Of a DNA stretch of 64,000 nucleotides, positions 8,303 to 18,132 are shown piece after piece; the stretch's first letter is position 1; every line of letters starts with the position of its first letter. The stretch comes from Evansella vedderi. GTDB taxonomy: Bacteria > Bacillota > Bacilli > Bacillales > Salisediminibacteriaceae. The stretch lies in contig NZ_JAUSUG010000015.1 in NCBI RefSeq assembly GCF_030813435.1, positions 80,923-144,922 of the forward strand, written 5' to 3'. The notes below the pieces were generated by a model that had not been told where the DNA came from, searched no databases, and saw nothing but the letters and a program-made list of their open reading frames with translations. Made by a program: the position numbers and the translations under genes.

Positions 8303-9385
8303 TTATCCTGCAACGTATATTTTGGCTTTCTCTTCCTCTCGGAGAACTCGAAGAGCTCCTTCTGCTAACGCTTGCAGTTCGTTTTCACCCGGTTTTATAA
8401 TTACATCAGAAATCCATTGTATCCGGTTTGTTATAAGCTTAACGAATTGTTTACCGTATGCTAATCCCCCCGTTAAGACAATAGCATCTACTTTTCCAGA
8501 CAACACAACCGCAGCTGCACCAATTTCTTTAGCAATTTGGTAAGCCATTGCCTCGTATACTAACTCAGCTTTTTCATCACCTTTTGCAATTCTATTTTCA
8601 ACTTCTATTGCATCATTAGTACCGAGATAACCGACAAGTCCACCTTGACCTACAATCTTCTTCATTACTTCATCAGCAAAATATTCTCCTGAATAACACA
8701 TGGACACAAGATCCCCTGCCGGAACAGTTCCAGCACGTTCTGGTGAAAATGGCCCCTCCCCATGCAATCCGTTGTTCACATCAATAACCCTGCCATTTTT
8801 ATGGACCCCTACTGTAATACCTCCACCCATATGTACTATTATTAATTGAAGATCACTATACTCTTTATTAAAATCGTCTGCAACACGGCGAGCCACTGCT
8901 TTCTGATTTAAAGCATGAAAAATACTTTTTCTTTCAAAATCTGCAAATCCAGATATTTTTGCAATAGGATCCATTTCATCTACTACAACTGGGTCTACGA
9001 TAAACGCTTCAATGTTAAGTTGAGAAGCTATTTCATGGGCAAGAATGCCTCCTAAGTTAGAGGCATGCTGCCCTGAAAAACCATTCCGTAAATCTTCAAG
9101 CATTGCCTCATTTACAGAATAGGTCCCACCTTCAATAGGTCGAAGAAGACCTCCTCTCCCAACAACCGCAGAAAGTTTAGATAAATTAATTCCATTATTA
9201 TCTAAGGTTTCAAGAATCATTTGTTTTCGAAATGGGTATTGATCGATAATGGAGTGAAATTCATTTAACTGGTCACGATCATGACGAATGGTTTCCTCAA
9301 TAATCATTCTTTCATTATCAAATACTCCAATTTTTGTAGATGTTGAGCCTGGGTTGATTGTTAAAATCCGTAATTCTTTTTCCAC
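8303..9385 (-). CDS. buk: Butyrate kinase
   Basis: This 360-residue acetokinase-family enzyme interconverts acyl phosphate and ADP with branched or straight short-chain acid and ATP. Family motifs are [14 protein letters not shown] (N-terminal phosphate loop), the HMGGGITVG segment and VLTGGLAYG near the C-terminus. Translation starts at GTG after GGAGGG. Together with ptb it converts acyl-CoA to the free acid and ATP. A 265-bp gap with a hairpin and a repeat fragment separates it from bcd. Confidence 0.94.
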   Translation of the reverse strand: MEKELRILTINPGSTSTKIGVFDNERMIIEETIRHDRDQLNEFHSIIDQYPFRKQMILETLDNNGINLSKLSAVVGRGGLLRPIEGGTYSVNEAMLEDLRNGFSGQHASNLGGILAHEIASQLNIEAFIVDPVVVDEMDPIAKISGFADFERKSIFHALNQKAVARRVADDFNKEYSDLQLIIVHMGGGITVGVHKNGRVIDVNNGLHGEGPFSPERAGTVPAGDLVSMCYSGEYFADEVMKKIVGQGGLVGYLGTNDAIEVENRIAKGDEKAELVYEAMAYQIAKEIGAAAVVLSGKVDAIVLTGGLAYGKQFVKLITNRIQWISDVIIKPGENELQALAEGALRVLREEEKAKIYVAG

Positions 9386-9449
9386 TTGTAATACCCTCCA
9401 TAGTAAAGCAAGTTTTCCGTACTGTTAATAATGTTAAAATAATTTAAAA

Positions 9450-9483
9450 GGCCGTTTTCTAAAAGATTGTTGCTTTTTGATAA
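9450..9483. repeat. Fragment of intergenic repeat family A (left end)
   Basis: GGCCGTTTTCTAAAAGATTGTTGCTTTTTGATAAG matches the left end of the copy at 57655. The right end is not recognisable, so this is a decayed or truncated copy inside the bkd operon. Confidence 0.5.
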
Positions 9484-9606
9484 GATAAATCTTTCACTTC
9501 TTCGAGTTATCGAAAAACAAAATCTATGGGAAAGAGCCTATTTAAACACGGATCTCTTCCTCTACTAACATATATTCAATTAGTGTTCTCATGTTTTCAA
9601 CGGTGA

Positions 9607-9630
9607 ACCCTTGTCGGTTTCGACAAGGGT
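9607..9630. terminator. Intra-operon hairpin between bcd and buk
   Basis: A perfect 10-bp stem ACCCTTGTCG/CGACAAGGGT with a 4-nt loop lies 20 bp after bcd. No T run follows on the minus strand, so it is more likely an mRNA-stabilising or processing structure than a full terminator. Confidence 0.5.
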
Positions 9631-9649
9631 CATTTTGTTCCTTGAGACT

Positions 9650-10750
9650 TTACCTTCTGCCTCGGCTTAAGATATCCATTCCGTTTCGCAAGAATTGTTT
9701 TCTTGATTTACGCATTCCCTCTATACGTTCCTCAGCCATTCTGTCAGCTGCAGCGTAAGTAGGGATGTTATCTCTTTTGGAAATTTCAAAAATAGTAGAT
9801 ATTTTATCATAAATGGTTTCTACCTTTTTAAGAGCCCGTTCTCGATTATATCCAAGGAGCTCATCTGCTACATTAATTACGCCACCGGAATTGATGACAT
9901 AATCAGGTGCATAAACAATTCCCATTTCTTGTATAATATCACCATGTCTTGTTTCCCTTAATTGATTATTTGCTGCTCCAGCAATTACTTTAGCCTTCAA
10001 TTGTGGAATAGTTTCATCATTAATTGTTGCACCTAATGCACAAGGAGCATAAATGTCACAATCTACTGAGTAAATATCCTCCGTATCTACTGCTTCTGCA
10101 CCAAATTCTTCCACCGCTCGTTGAACTGCTTCTTTATTAATATCAGTCACTATTAATTTTGCCCCTTCTTCGTGAAGATGACGGCACAATGTGAAGGCAA
10201 CATTTCCCACTCCTTGTACAGCAACTCGCTTCCCTTCAAGGGAATCAGTCCCAAATGCTTCCTTAGCAGCAGCCTTCATCCCTACATAAACCCCATAGGC
10301 TGTAACAGGGGATGGATTTCCGGATGAGCCGAATGCTGGAGAAATACCCGTTACAAAGTCAGTTTCCTGATAAACCAAGTCCATATCCTCAACAGTTGTC
10401 CCTACGTCCTCAGCAGTAATATAGCGGCCATTTAAGCCTTGGATAAAGCGGCCGAATGCTCGGAACATTGCTTCATTCTTATCCTTTCTTGGATCGCCTA
10501 TAATTACCGTTTTCCCTCCACCAAGGTTTAGTCCAGCTGCAGCATTTTTATAAGTCATTCCCTTTGCTAAACGAAGGGCATCTTCAAAGGCTTCCTCTTC
10601 TGTTGCATATGTCCACATTCTCGTTCCACCGAGGGCTGGCCCAAGTGTCGTATCATGAATAGCTATGATTGCTTTCAAACCTGATTGTTTATCTTGACAA
10701 ACTACAACCTGTTCATAATCAGACGTTTCCATGTACTTAAATAGTTCCAT
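9650..10750 (-). CDS. bcd: Leucine dehydrogenase
   Basis: This 366-residue Glu/Leu/Phe/Val dehydrogenase carries out reversible NAD-linked oxidative deamination of Leu, Val and Ile to their keto acids, the substrates of the Bkd complex. The catalytic Lys80 lies in [11 protein letters not shown] and the Rossmann motif is VQGVGNVAF. The C-terminal helix-rich tail is complete. It is the second gene of the operon, 27 bp after ptb. Confidence 0.95.
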   Translation of the reverse strand: MELFKYMETSDYEQVVVCQDKQSGLKAIIAIHDTTLGPALGGTRMWTYATEEEAFEDALRLAKGMTYKNAAAGLNLGGGKTVIIGDPRKDKNEAMFRAFGRFIQGLNGRYITAEDVGTTVEDMDLVYQETDFVTGISPAFGSSGNPSPVTAYGVYVGMKAAAKEAFGTDSLEGKRVAVQGVGNVAFTLCRHLHEEGAKLIVTDINKEAVQRAVEEFGAEAVDTEDIYSVDCDIYAPCALGATINDETIPQLKAKVIAGAANNQLRETRHGDIIQEMGIVYAPDYVINSGGVINVADELLGYNRERALKKVETIYDKISTIFEISKRDNIPTYAAADRMAEERIEGMRKSRKQFLRNGMDILSRGRR

Positions 10751-10777
10751 GTTAATTCCTCCTCTTCATATCTATCA

Positions 10778-11686
10778 TTAAGCTTCTATTGAACTTATAG
10801 CTAACAACATAGAAAGTAACTTACTTTCAACCTTATCCGTCCGGGACGTGAGTATGATTGGCGCCTTCGCACCAACGATTATTCCCCCTACTACAGCATT
10901 TCCGAAATAAGTTAAAGATTTATATAAAACATTACCTGCTTCAATTGATGGAGCTAATAAAATATCCGCTTTCCCTGCAACTTCTGATGTGATTCCTTTT
11001 TGCTTAGCAGATTCTTCCGAAATTGCATTGTCAAGACCAAGAGGTCCATCAACAATACAATTTTTCAATTGACCTCTACGATTCATTTGTGTAAGAGCAG
11101 CTGCATCCAAAGTCGCCTGCATGGCTGGATTAACTGTCTCCACCGCAGTGATTACAGCGACCCTTGGTTTTTCTATACCAATGTGTCTTACTGCATCAAC
11201 AGCATTTTCAATTATCTGCTCCTTATCACGTAAATCTGGAGCTATATTCATGGCTGCATCTGTTAAGAAGAGGAGTTGTTCTTTGTCCGCAAAGGAAAAA
11301 CCTGCTAAATGGGAAAGTACCTTTCCTGTTCTTAATCCCACTTCTTTATTTAAAACTGCCTTTAGGAGTGTTGATGTAGATAACATCCCTTTCATTAAAG
11401 CGTTTCCTTTCCCCTCACTCACTAATTGAACGGCCTTTAGAGCTGAAGCCTTATCATCCTCTGCATTAACCTTAGCTACTTTACCTTCTAGTTCTTTAGG
11501 GATTTCAGCTTCCTCCAATAATTTTTCCATTTCCTTCAATGGACCAACTAATATAAAGGATGCTAAATTCCTTTCTAACGCTTGCTTCATTGCTAAAAAT
11601 AACGATGCATCTACAGCATGAGCAATGACAATTGTCCGATTGCTATTACGACTTTGAACGGCTTCCATTAGCTTTTCCAATGCCAT
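10778..11686 (-). CDS. ptb: Phosphate butyryltransferase
   Basis: This 302-residue member of the phosphate acetyl/butyryltransferase family converts acyl-CoA plus phosphate to acyl phosphate and CoA. The conserved KGNALMKGMLSTSTLLKAVLN segment, the DGPLGLDNA motif and the C-terminal VGGIIVGAKAPIILTSRTD (CoA/phosphate site) are present. It is the promoter-proximal gene of the bkd operon, 47 bp downstream of a perfect sigma-54 promoter. Confidence 0.94.
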   Translation of the reverse strand: MALEKLMEAVQSRNSNRTIVIAHAVDASLFLAMKQALERNLASFILVGPLKEMEKLLEEAEIPKELEGKVAKVNAEDDKASALKAVQLVSEGKGNALMKGMLSTSTLLKAVLNKEVGLRTGKVLSHLAGFSFADKEQLLFLTDAAMNIAPDLRDKEQIIENAVDAVRHIGIEKPRVAVITAVETVNPAMQATLDAAALTQMNRRGQLKNCIVDGPLGLDNAISEESAKQKGITSEVAGKADILLAPSIEAGNVLYKSLTYFGNAVVGGIIVGAKAPIILTSRTDKVESKLLSMLLAISSIEA

Positions 11687-11732
11687 GCTTTCTCACCTTC
11701 CTTACTTTTTACTCTTTCCAATTCAATATAAA

Positions 11733-11748
11733 TGCAAGAATTATGCCA
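11733..11748 (-). promoter_or_regulatory. Sigma-54 (SigL) -24/-12 promoter of the ptb-bkd operon
   Basis: On the minus strand this reads TGGCATAATTCTTGCA. It matches the sigma-54 consensus TGGCA-N6-TTGCW, with GG and GC in correct register. It lies 47 bp upstream of the ptb start and just downstream of the activator gene bkdR, the same arrangement as B. subtilis. Confidence 0.93.
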
Positions 11749-11818
11749 AAAAATGAATATATAGTAATCGTTCAAATTGTGTGGATAACAACAACGAAAC
11801 CTGCAAGAAAATTCACAC

Positions 11819-11836
11819 CACGCAAAAAATTGCGTG
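11819..11836. promoter_or_regulatory. Candidate BkdR upstream activating sequence
   Basis: The inverted repeat CACGCAA-AAAA-TTGCGTG lies 71 bp beyond the -24 element, the usual distance for an enhancer-binding protein site. It also lies 23 bp after the bkdR stop, so a role as a weak terminator cannot be excluded. Confidence 0.55.
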
Positions 11837-11858
11837 CAACCATATTCAGTTACATAAA

Positions 11859-13916
11859 TTATAGGGTTATTCCATACTTGTCCAATTTATAATAAAGATT
11901 TCTTATGGAAACTCCCAACTCTTGAGCTGCTTTCGTCTTATTTCCATTATTATTGGTCAAAACTGATAAAATCATTTCTTTTTCTGTGGAATCCAATACT
12001 TCCTGCAAAGTTTTTTTCTCTATATGTCCTGTTTCATTAGGAACATGAATGGAATACTTACCTTCAAGTGGAGGAAGATGCTTAGCATCAATTAGTTTCT
12101 CTGTATAATGCATATGGATCATAGCTCTACCTAATATATTTTCTAGCTCCCTCACATTCCCTGGCCAATGGTATCCTTTTAGTAGTTGTTCCCCTTGAGT
12201 TGTAACTCCTTCTACACTTCTACCGTAATCTTGGTTTAATTTAATGATTAAATGACTGCATAATAGAGGAATATCTTCACTTCTTTCGCGCAGAGACGGT
12301 ATAAAAATAGGCATACGATTTAAGCGATAGTACAAATCACTTCTAAATTCCTTTTTATCTAACTTTTTTTCCATATTCACATTTGTAGCAGCAATAACCC
12401 TTACATCTATAGAAATAGGGTTAGTACCTCCCACCCTTACAATTTCCTGTTCCTGTAATACTCTAAGCAATTTCGCCTGGGTTGGGGGAGTTATTTCACC
12501 AATTTCATCTAAAAAAATACTGCCTCCATTAGCCTCTTCAAAAAGTCCTTTCTTCCCCCCTCGTTTTGCACCTGAAAAGGCTCCTTCTTCATACCCAAAT
12601 AATTCACTTTCTAGTAAAGTTTCAGATATAGCTGCACAATTTACCCTAATAAATTTGTTATACTTTCGTTTACTTGCATTATGTATTGCATGAGCAAACA
12701 ACTCCTTCCCTGTTCCACTTTCCCCTTGAAGCAGAATTGTTACTGGAGTTATGGCAGCCATCTTTGCTTGTTGAATGGCGATTTGTAATTCCTCTGAGTC
12801 TCCAATAATATCTTCAAAGCTGTATTTAGCTTCCAATGTACGAATAATTTGCTTCGCCTTTTTTAACTCCGTATTTAATGTTTCTATTTCTGACATATCA
12901 TGAATGACTCCAACACTTCCTTTTATCCTACCGTCAACTATAATTGGAGCTACATTAACAATGACATCTTTCCTGTTAGGACCTACCTTCATTTTCGTCC
13001 CTCTGACAGGTTTTCTTGTTTTTAGAACTCGCATATGCATGCTCTCACCTTCAGAGATGTCTGTGGATGCAGGTTTTCCGAGAACTTCCTCTGGAGAAAG
13101 ACCGGTTAACCTAGTATATGCAGGGTTAATTATAAGTCCCTTTCCCTCTTCGTCAACGACGGAGATAGCATCATCGGAGGATTGGATGATTGCCTCTAAC
13201 ATTTGCTGAATGCTTTTTAAGTTTGTCACTTCTTCTGCCATGTTTACTATTTCCGTAACATCTTTAAAAACTCCTAAGGCTCCTATTAATTCATGAGCTC
13301 TATACATAGGGACCCTTGTTGTAATTATTGTTCTATCATTTCCGATCAGCTGCCGCTGATTCGTTTCTGTTTTTCCTGTTTTTAACACCCGTGGAAGTTT
13401 ACTTGTTGGCAGGACCTCTTCAATTTTCCTTCCAATCACTAATTCCTTCTTCAAACCGGTCATTTCTTCTGCCCTTTCATTGAGCAAGGTAATACAATGA
13501 TCTAAATCTATAGCTACCATTCCATCATGGGTTGAATTTAAAATTATATCCAATTTTGAATTATGCTGAACCACTTCATCTATAAGCTTTTCTTTTTCTT
13601 TCACTAGAGAAAACACGAAAGACGCAACGGAACTGGGTATTATAGTTGTTGGTTCATTCTTCAATGATTCCCTAATTTCATTTAATAGGTTTTGATTTCC
13701 TGTAACCTCTACAACAATATCTATCGGAGAAAGGGATTGGTAGGCGATTCTCCAATCTTGAAAGGTAGGAATTCCGAAAGAACTAGCTTTCTTCACACCT
13801 TCTCGCTCTATGTTTTTATCTACAACACCAATGATATTAAACTGTTCGGTTTGTTGGAATACATCTAATAATGCAGCACCCCCGTCCCCTGCACCAATAA
13901 GCAATAAACGTTTCAT
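11859..13916 (-). CDS. bkdR: Sigma-54-dependent activator of the bkd operon
   Basis: The 685-residue enhancer-binding protein starts at the ATG after GGAGGTG. Order of domains: an N-terminal Rossmann-like segment ([10 protein letters not shown], residues ~1-110), two PAS-type domains (~125-230 and ~240-350), the AAA+ domain (Walker A GESGTGKE, sigma-contact loop GAFSGA, Walker [12 protein letters not shown]) and a Fis-type helix-turn-helix ([16 protein letters not shown]) at the C-terminus. GAFSGA replaces the usual GAFTGA. It should activate the adjacent -24/-12 promoter; B. subtilis BkdR responds to branched-chain amino acids (family knowledge). Confidence 0.94.
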   Translation of the reverse strand: MKRLLLIGAGDGGAALLDVFQQTEQFNIIGVVDKNIEREGVKKASSFGIPTFQDWRIAYQSLSPIDIVVEVTGNQNLLNEIRESLKNEPTTIIPSSVASFVFSLVKEKEKLIDEVVQHNSKLDIILNSTHDGMVAIDLDHCITLLNERAEEMTGLKKELVIGRKIEEVLPTSKLPRVLKTGKTETNQRQLIGNDRTIITTRVPMYRAHELIGALGVFKDVTEIVNMAEEVTNLKSIQQMLEAIIQSSDDAISVVDEEGKGLIINPAYTRLTGLSPEEVLGKPASTDISEGESMHMRVLKTRKPVRGTKMKVGPNRKDVIVNVAPIIVDGRIKGSVGVIHDMSEIETLNTELKKAKQIIRTLEAKYSFEDIIGDSEELQIAIQQAKMAAITPVTILLQGESGTGKELFAHAIHNASKRKYNKFIRVNCAAISETLLESELFGYEEGAFSGAKRGGKKGLFEEANGGSIFLDEIGEITPPTQAKLLRVLQEQEIVRVGGTNPISIDVRVIAATNVNMEKKLDKKEFRSDLYYRLNRMPIFIPSLRERSEDIPLLCSHLIIKLNQDYGRSVEGVTTQGEQLLKGYHWPGNVRELENILGRAMIHMHYTEKLIDAKHLPPLEGKYSIHVPNETGHIEKKTLQEVLDSTEKEMILSVLTNNNGNKTKAAQELGVSIRNLYYKLDKYGITL

Positions 13917-14091
13917 TTCAGCCACCTCCGGAACAGTATTTCTCTTAACATGCAATTTTTTTCACACTTATAACTATACATTAAAACTAATGGAATGTCT
14001 TTCTTCCATTTGCCCATCTGACGTTCTTCCTATAAAATAAATATGAAGCTTGTTATTATTTTTCATTTATTTTGAAGAGGGGATTAGGTTA

Positions 14092-14349
14092 ATGACTTTC
14101 CAACGTTTTTTAGCATTATGTATACTGCTTATTCCTGTTTTTTTGGCCGGTTATGGAATTAAGTTAATGAGGGATACATTATTTCAACGACTAATATGGC
14201 CTTATGAATGGCTATGGCTGCAGTTCTTTGTAGGTATCTTTGCTCTTGTTGTAGGAGTATGGTTTATTGGTGGTTTCATTTTACATCGCGACCGAAAAAA
14301 TAATAGAGTTGCACCAAAGTTTAAAAAACCAGAAGAGGGTAATTCATAA
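14092..14349 (+). CDS. yqzF: YqzF-type membrane protein (DUF2627)
   Basis: This 85-residue protein has two hydrophobic segments (~5-25 and ~40-65) and a basic C-terminal tail. It matches by size, topology and position (next to bkdR, divergent) the B. subtilis YqzF/DUF2627 family, whose function is unknown. The ATG after GAGGGG was chosen; an upstream in-frame start lacks a ribosome-binding site. Confidence 0.8.
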   Translation: MTFQRFLALCILLIPVFLAGYGIKLMRDTLFQRLIWPYEWLWLQFFVGIFALVVGVWFIGGFILHRDRKNNRVAPKFKKPEEGNS

Positions 14350-14368
14350 CAATCGAATTACCCTTTTT

Positions 14369-15157
14369 TTATTCTATCCGTCCTAACTTATCTATTTGTC
14401 TTAATCCAGGCGTGTTTTCTACCCACTTTTGAATAGATACTTTTTCGGCTATCCAAGTAATGCAAAGGGAAAACAGTAAAAGAAAAGTGATAAGGTGACC
14501 CATATTTGTTTGTACAGCAGTCACTGCACCCAAAGCCCCAATAAGAGTAGCCCCATTGTCTCCAAGCATAGCCAACATCCTCGACTCATAGAAGGCCCAC
14601 ATAATCAGTATAAGAATGTAACCTCCAAATACCCATAAATTCCATTGTAAAAATAACAAAGGGACAGTAATAATGATTAAAGCTACCTTCCATACTCTAA
14701 GTGGTTTAGTATCCAGTAAGTTCATTGTATGCGGTAAAAATATCAACAGCAAGAAGGAGATCCATAACGGTGCCCCCAGCTCCCTAGGAAACATGATATA
14801 AAATAAACTTACCAAAACTGTCCCCACAGCCTTTAAAAATCCTGTTGATATCTCGTACTTTTGTACAAATAATTTAAGATGACCTCTAATCCCCTTTGGA
14901 TAAGGCTTACCGTAACGGTCATCTATAAAACCTAACAACCAAATAGTAACTAGATAGAAAAGGGCCACTATATGAGAAACGATGTTTTGCAATATAATAT
15001 AATCCATTAAAATCAATAGTATAAAGATAGTTCCAAGACTGTATGGGACTGACTTTCCCTTATAATTAATTACTTGCCAACGGAATTTGTTAAATAAGAA
15101 AGTTATTACGTAAAAGAGAGCTCCAGTAAGGATAAGTATCACTATGAAAAATTCCAT
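14369..15157 (-). CDS. MraY/WecA-like membrane glycosyl-phosphate transferase-type protein
   Basis: The 262-residue polytopic membrane protein has about eight hydrophobic segments. It carries pieces of the polyprenyl-phosphate N-acetylhexosamine-1-phosphate transferase signature: FIDDRYGKP in a cytosolic loop and MLGDNGATLIGALGAV. It is shorter than typical MraY or WecA (320-360 residues), so activity is uncertain. The ATG after GGAG was chosen over an earlier in-frame codon. It overlaps the GT2 gene by 16 bp and follows steA, indicating an envelope glycan function. Confidence 0.75.
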   Translation of the reverse strand: MEFFIVILILTGALFYVITFLFNKFRWQVINYKGKSVPYSLGTIFILLILMDYIILQNIVSHIVALFYLVTIWLLGFIDDRYGKPYPKGIRGHLKLFVQKYEISTGFLKAVGTVLVSLFYIMFPRELGAPLWISFLLLIFLPHTMNLLDTKPLRVWKVALIIITVPLLFLQWNLWVFGGYILILIMWAFYESRMLAMLGDNGATLIGALGAVTAVQTNMGHLITFLLLFSLCITWIAEKVSIQKWVENTPGLRQIDKLGRIE

Positions 15158-15801
15158 AACGTGATCTCCATTTCTAACCATTGTTTTGCCCTATGTCTAA
15201 ATCCTCTCAAGTCTTTCCTTGTCGTTCGATGGGACATATTTGTGTTTATCTCACGTAGTTTTGCCCCATGCTTAAGGAAAGTAAGATTTAAATACATCTC
15301 TAACCCAAATCCTTTTCCTTGATGAGATAAAATTATTGGAATCCAATTACGATGAAAAGCTCTTTGACCTGATAAGGGAGCCGTCAAAAAAACTCCAGTT
15401 TCTCTATAAACAACATTTCTCGCTCGTTTTTTAACTAATCCAAATCCCCGTTGCTTAAATTGCGGTAATACAGCAATAGTCATGTCAATATGATCCTCAA
15501 TTAATGGGGTTAGTAGCTTCTTAGCCTCTGATGCTGTTTCACCAATATCCCCATCTAAAAGTATGATCCACTCCCCTGTTGCTCTTTGAATACCAGTAAA
15601 TACTGCCGCCATTTTTCCCTTATTCTTTTCATGTTTAAATACTTTCTGTGTATACCGTAATGCAATTTCCTCTGTTCCATCTTCACTGCCATCGTCCACA
15701 ACAATGACTTCATTTACCCATGGTTGATTTATTAGTGACTTTAATGTATTTTCAATTTTATTTGATTCATTAAAGGCTGGTATAATTATGTCAGCTTTCA
15801 T
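15142..15801 (-). CDS. Family 2 glycosyltransferase
   Basis: This 219-residue GT-A fold enzyme begins MKADIIIPAFNESNKIENTL. The nucleotide-sugar site (VVDDGSEDGT) and the metal-binding LDGDIGE are evident, as in dolichol/polyprenyl-phosphate sugar synthases. No membrane segment is clear. It overlaps steA by 11 bp and the MraY-like gene by 16 bp, so the three are probably co-translated. The sugar and acceptor are unknown. Confidence 0.85.
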   Translation of the reverse strand: MKADIIIPAFNESNKIENTLKSLINQPWVNEVIVVDDGSEDGTEEIALRYTQKVFKHEKNKGKMAAVFTGIQRATGEWIILLDGDIGETASEAKKLLTPLIEDHIDMTIAVLPQFKQRGFGLVKKRARNVVYRETGVFLTAPLSGQRAFHRNWIPIILSHQGKGFGLEMYLNLTFLKHGAKLREINTNMSHRTTRKDLRGFRHRAKQWLEMEITLWNFS

Positions 15802-16870
15802 CTACGCGATACTCCTCTGTCAAAGAATTTTCCAACATGTATTCTCTTACCATCTGGAGATTATTAGGAATGGATAACCAATGGTTTACCGCCTTTAAAT
15901 CTGAGATCCTTTCCCCCGCATACATTCTTGTAAGTAATGTTGATCCCATACCTTCTCGTGCTTTTTCTACCAGTTCAACAACTGAGTTTCTACATCCTAA
16001 TGTAAAAATGTGCTCACTTTCAGACACATAAGCTAGCATTATAGCTAGATCTTCACTTAATCCTGGGAAAGGAATGGCTTCACATGGTATGGAAAGTTGT
16101 TTTAACCGCTCTTGACCAGGACTAGTTCCATTCATATAAGAATGGGCTATATAGCGGCACGAATACTTAAATACCTCCTTTGGAATGGAATCCATGTCAC
16201 CTATAATATAATCCGGTTTAATGTTATAGTGATAAAGTAAAGCAGAAGCACCATCTACTGCTATAATAGAACAAGGTTTTTGCTTAATATAGGAGCGAAC
16301 GATTTGAAGATCTTCTTCTACTCCAGGTCCCCTTGCCACAACAAATGTACATTGGTCTTCTAGATCAGTTAATTTAGGAAGGGCTTCTACTGCTTTAATA
16401 AATGTATCTAGTTCCATATTGGCAAAATGAAAACTGTTTGTTACAAATTTTCTATACAGGTTATTAAATTGAAAATTGCCTTCCATCGATTTTTCTTGTA
16501 CATGTTGAACAGTATAGGGGAATATATTACCAAGCACTTCCCATTTATTATGTATCTCAAAATATGCTTTACTATTAGCAATTCGAATAAGGGTTGGTTC
16601 TGATAACGGATACCTCATAGTTGAAACAAGATCATAAACTGGAATACCATGGTCGATTAAATGTGAAACCCCTGTCCTTGGTAACTTCCCAGTCATAGAA
16701 GCACGAGTGTTGATTACCCCTTTTACATTTTTTCTGACCATATCTTCAGCAGCAACAATATCGATATCTTCATGTTCAATAATAATAATTGAATGAGGAG
16801 GAATGTCATGAAGTAATTGCTTGGTGATCCTGCCATAATAAGCTCTTCCTTCCAACTCAATGCTTTCCAT
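15791..16870 (-). CDS. steA: SteA-like protein (thiamine pyrophosphokinase-like domain)
   Basis: This 359-residue protein resembles the 'putative cytokinetic ring protein SteA' family. The N-terminal half has IIEHEDIDIVAAEDMV and VINTRASMTGKLPRTGV. A thiamine pyrophosphokinase-like nucleotide domain (~170-290) carries AVDGASALLYHY and DYIIGDMDSIP, and a C-terminal hydrophobic stretch (NHWLSIPNNLQMV) probably touches the membrane. In Corynebacterium the SteA/SteB pair acts in cell separation (family knowledge). It heads a three-gene cluster with a GT2 enzyme and an MraY-like protein. Confidence 0.8.
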   Translation of the reverse strand: MESIELEGRAYYGRITKQLLHDIPPHSIIIIEHEDIDIVAAEDMVRKNVKGVINTRASMTGKLPRTGVSHLIDHGIPVYDLVSTMRYPLSEPTLIRIANSKAYFEIHNKWEVLGNIFPYTVQHVQEKSMEGNFQFNNLYRKFVTNSFHFANMELDTFIKAVEALPKLTDLEDQCTFVVARGPGVEEDLQIVRSYIKQKPCSIIAVDGASALLYHYNIKPDYIIGDMDSIPKEVFKYSCRYIAHSYMNGTSPGQERLKQLSIPCEAIPFPGLSEDLAIMLAYVSESEHIFTLGCRNSVVELVEKAREGMGSTLLTRMYAGERISDLKAVNHWLSIPNNLQMVREYMLENSLTEEYRVDES

Positions 16871-16989
16871 ATTGATCCCCCCATTCTTGTACTAATTATA
16901 GTATGAACCAATTCATTCAAAAGAATGAGGGAAAATTGTACAACCAAAAAAGACCATATCAGACTATAATCCCCCCTTTTGTATAACAA

Positions 16990-17850
16990 CTAATATACAG
17001 TTACTGAACCACTAAACATGTTCATTGTACAGGCAAAGTTATAGATTCCGGGTTCCAATTCACCAAGCTCAATAAAGTTTTCCTCTCCAGAAGTTATTTT
17101 TACACGGAAGTCTAAATCATTTGAATAAATATATATAGCACAGCTAATTAAATTATCAATCGCTTTAAAGTTTAGTACTACTGACTCACCTGTAGGTATG
17201 GATATATTATTAGGTTCATACGAAAACATTTGTACATTAATCACCGCTTGTAGAGAATCTCCATTGTACGTAGTAAGTGGAACTTCGAAATCATTTGGGG
17301 CATCCGATTCTGATAAAACATAGTCAGTACTAAACACGGAGAAAGCAATAAATAAAACAATTATGATTAAAAATGAAGGGTTTAAAAGAAAGGGTTTTTT
17401 TAGCTCCACCTTGCTTTTTTTCACCCTTGCTGTTATTTCCTCATCAATAACTTTAACTAAGACGATCATTACAATAACAAAGATCGCTAAAATAAAAACG
17501 ACCATCATATTTACCTTAGAAGGAAGGAGCATTACACCCAGCATAGCTCCCATCATCCCCCCCATAATACCTGCACCAAGTCCATCTAATGCAGCCATTA
17601 GGGATATTGGCTTGCCGGTAATATATCCAACAATCATTCCAAATACTACCCCTATAATTGTAGGTGTACTTAAATCAACCTTATATATAACCCCTACAAT
17701 TGTTCCAATTGATACACTTGACATCATTGCGTTAGTCATTGCAATCATCATTCCACCCATACATGTAAGACGCTTCCGATGATGATAAGTGTAATAAGTT
17801 ACGAATAATGTTGTGGCAACAATTAAAATAATACTCACAGCTATTAACAT
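16990..17850 (-). CDS. Polytopic membrane protein with C-terminal cupredoxin-like domain
   Basis: The 286-residue protein has about four Met/Gly-rich N-terminal transmembrane segments (MGGMMIAMTNAMM, GAGIMGGMMGAMLG), a fifth near residue 165, and an extracytoplasmic C-terminal domain of ~105 residues. That domain ends FACTMNMFSGSVTVY. Together with an upstream SCAIYI Cys it resembles the cupredoxin ligand set (Cys...Cys-x-x-x-Met) of metal-binding domains. A role in copper binding or redox is inference. The start follows GGAGGTGAG. It stands alone between steA and spo0A. Confidence 0.75.
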   Translation of the reverse strand: MLIAVSIILIVATTLFVTYYTYHHRKRLTCMGGMMIAMTNAMMSSVSIGTIVGVIYKVDLSTPTIIGVVFGMIVGYITGKPISLMAALDGLGAGIMGGMMGAMLGVMLLPSKVNMMVVFILAIFVIVMIVLVKVIDEEITARVKKSKVELKKPFLLNPSFLIIIVLFIAFSVFSTDYVLSESDAPNDFEVPLTTYNGDSLQAVINVQMFSYEPNNISIPTGESVVLNFKAIDNLISCAIYIYSNDLDFRVKITSGEENFIELGELEPGIYNFACTMNMFSGSVTVY

Positions 17851-18028
17851 GGTCTCACCTCCATTCTAATTACCCTTAAAATTTCTGGTTATGGCATTTT
17901 ATTTATACTTAAATTATAAATGTACCAATATTTCAGACAATGAATAAGTTGTGAATAATCAACGTTTTGATAAACTATTTCACTAATTAGTCAATGATTC
18001 TTTACAATTTCTTCATAAAGAGAGGGAT

Positions 18029-18069
18029 AAAAAAAAGATACTCGATAAATCCTAAAATTTATCGAGTAT
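18029..18069 (-). terminator. Terminator of spo0A
   Basis: A 13-bp stem ATACTCGATAAAT/ATTTATCGAGTAT is followed on the minus strand by CTTTTTTTTATCC. Confidence 0.85.
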
Positions 18070-18132
18070 ACTTTCTTTTTCATTTATTTTATTGGCCACT
18101 AAATCCATTACTATAGAATGGTAAAACGAATC

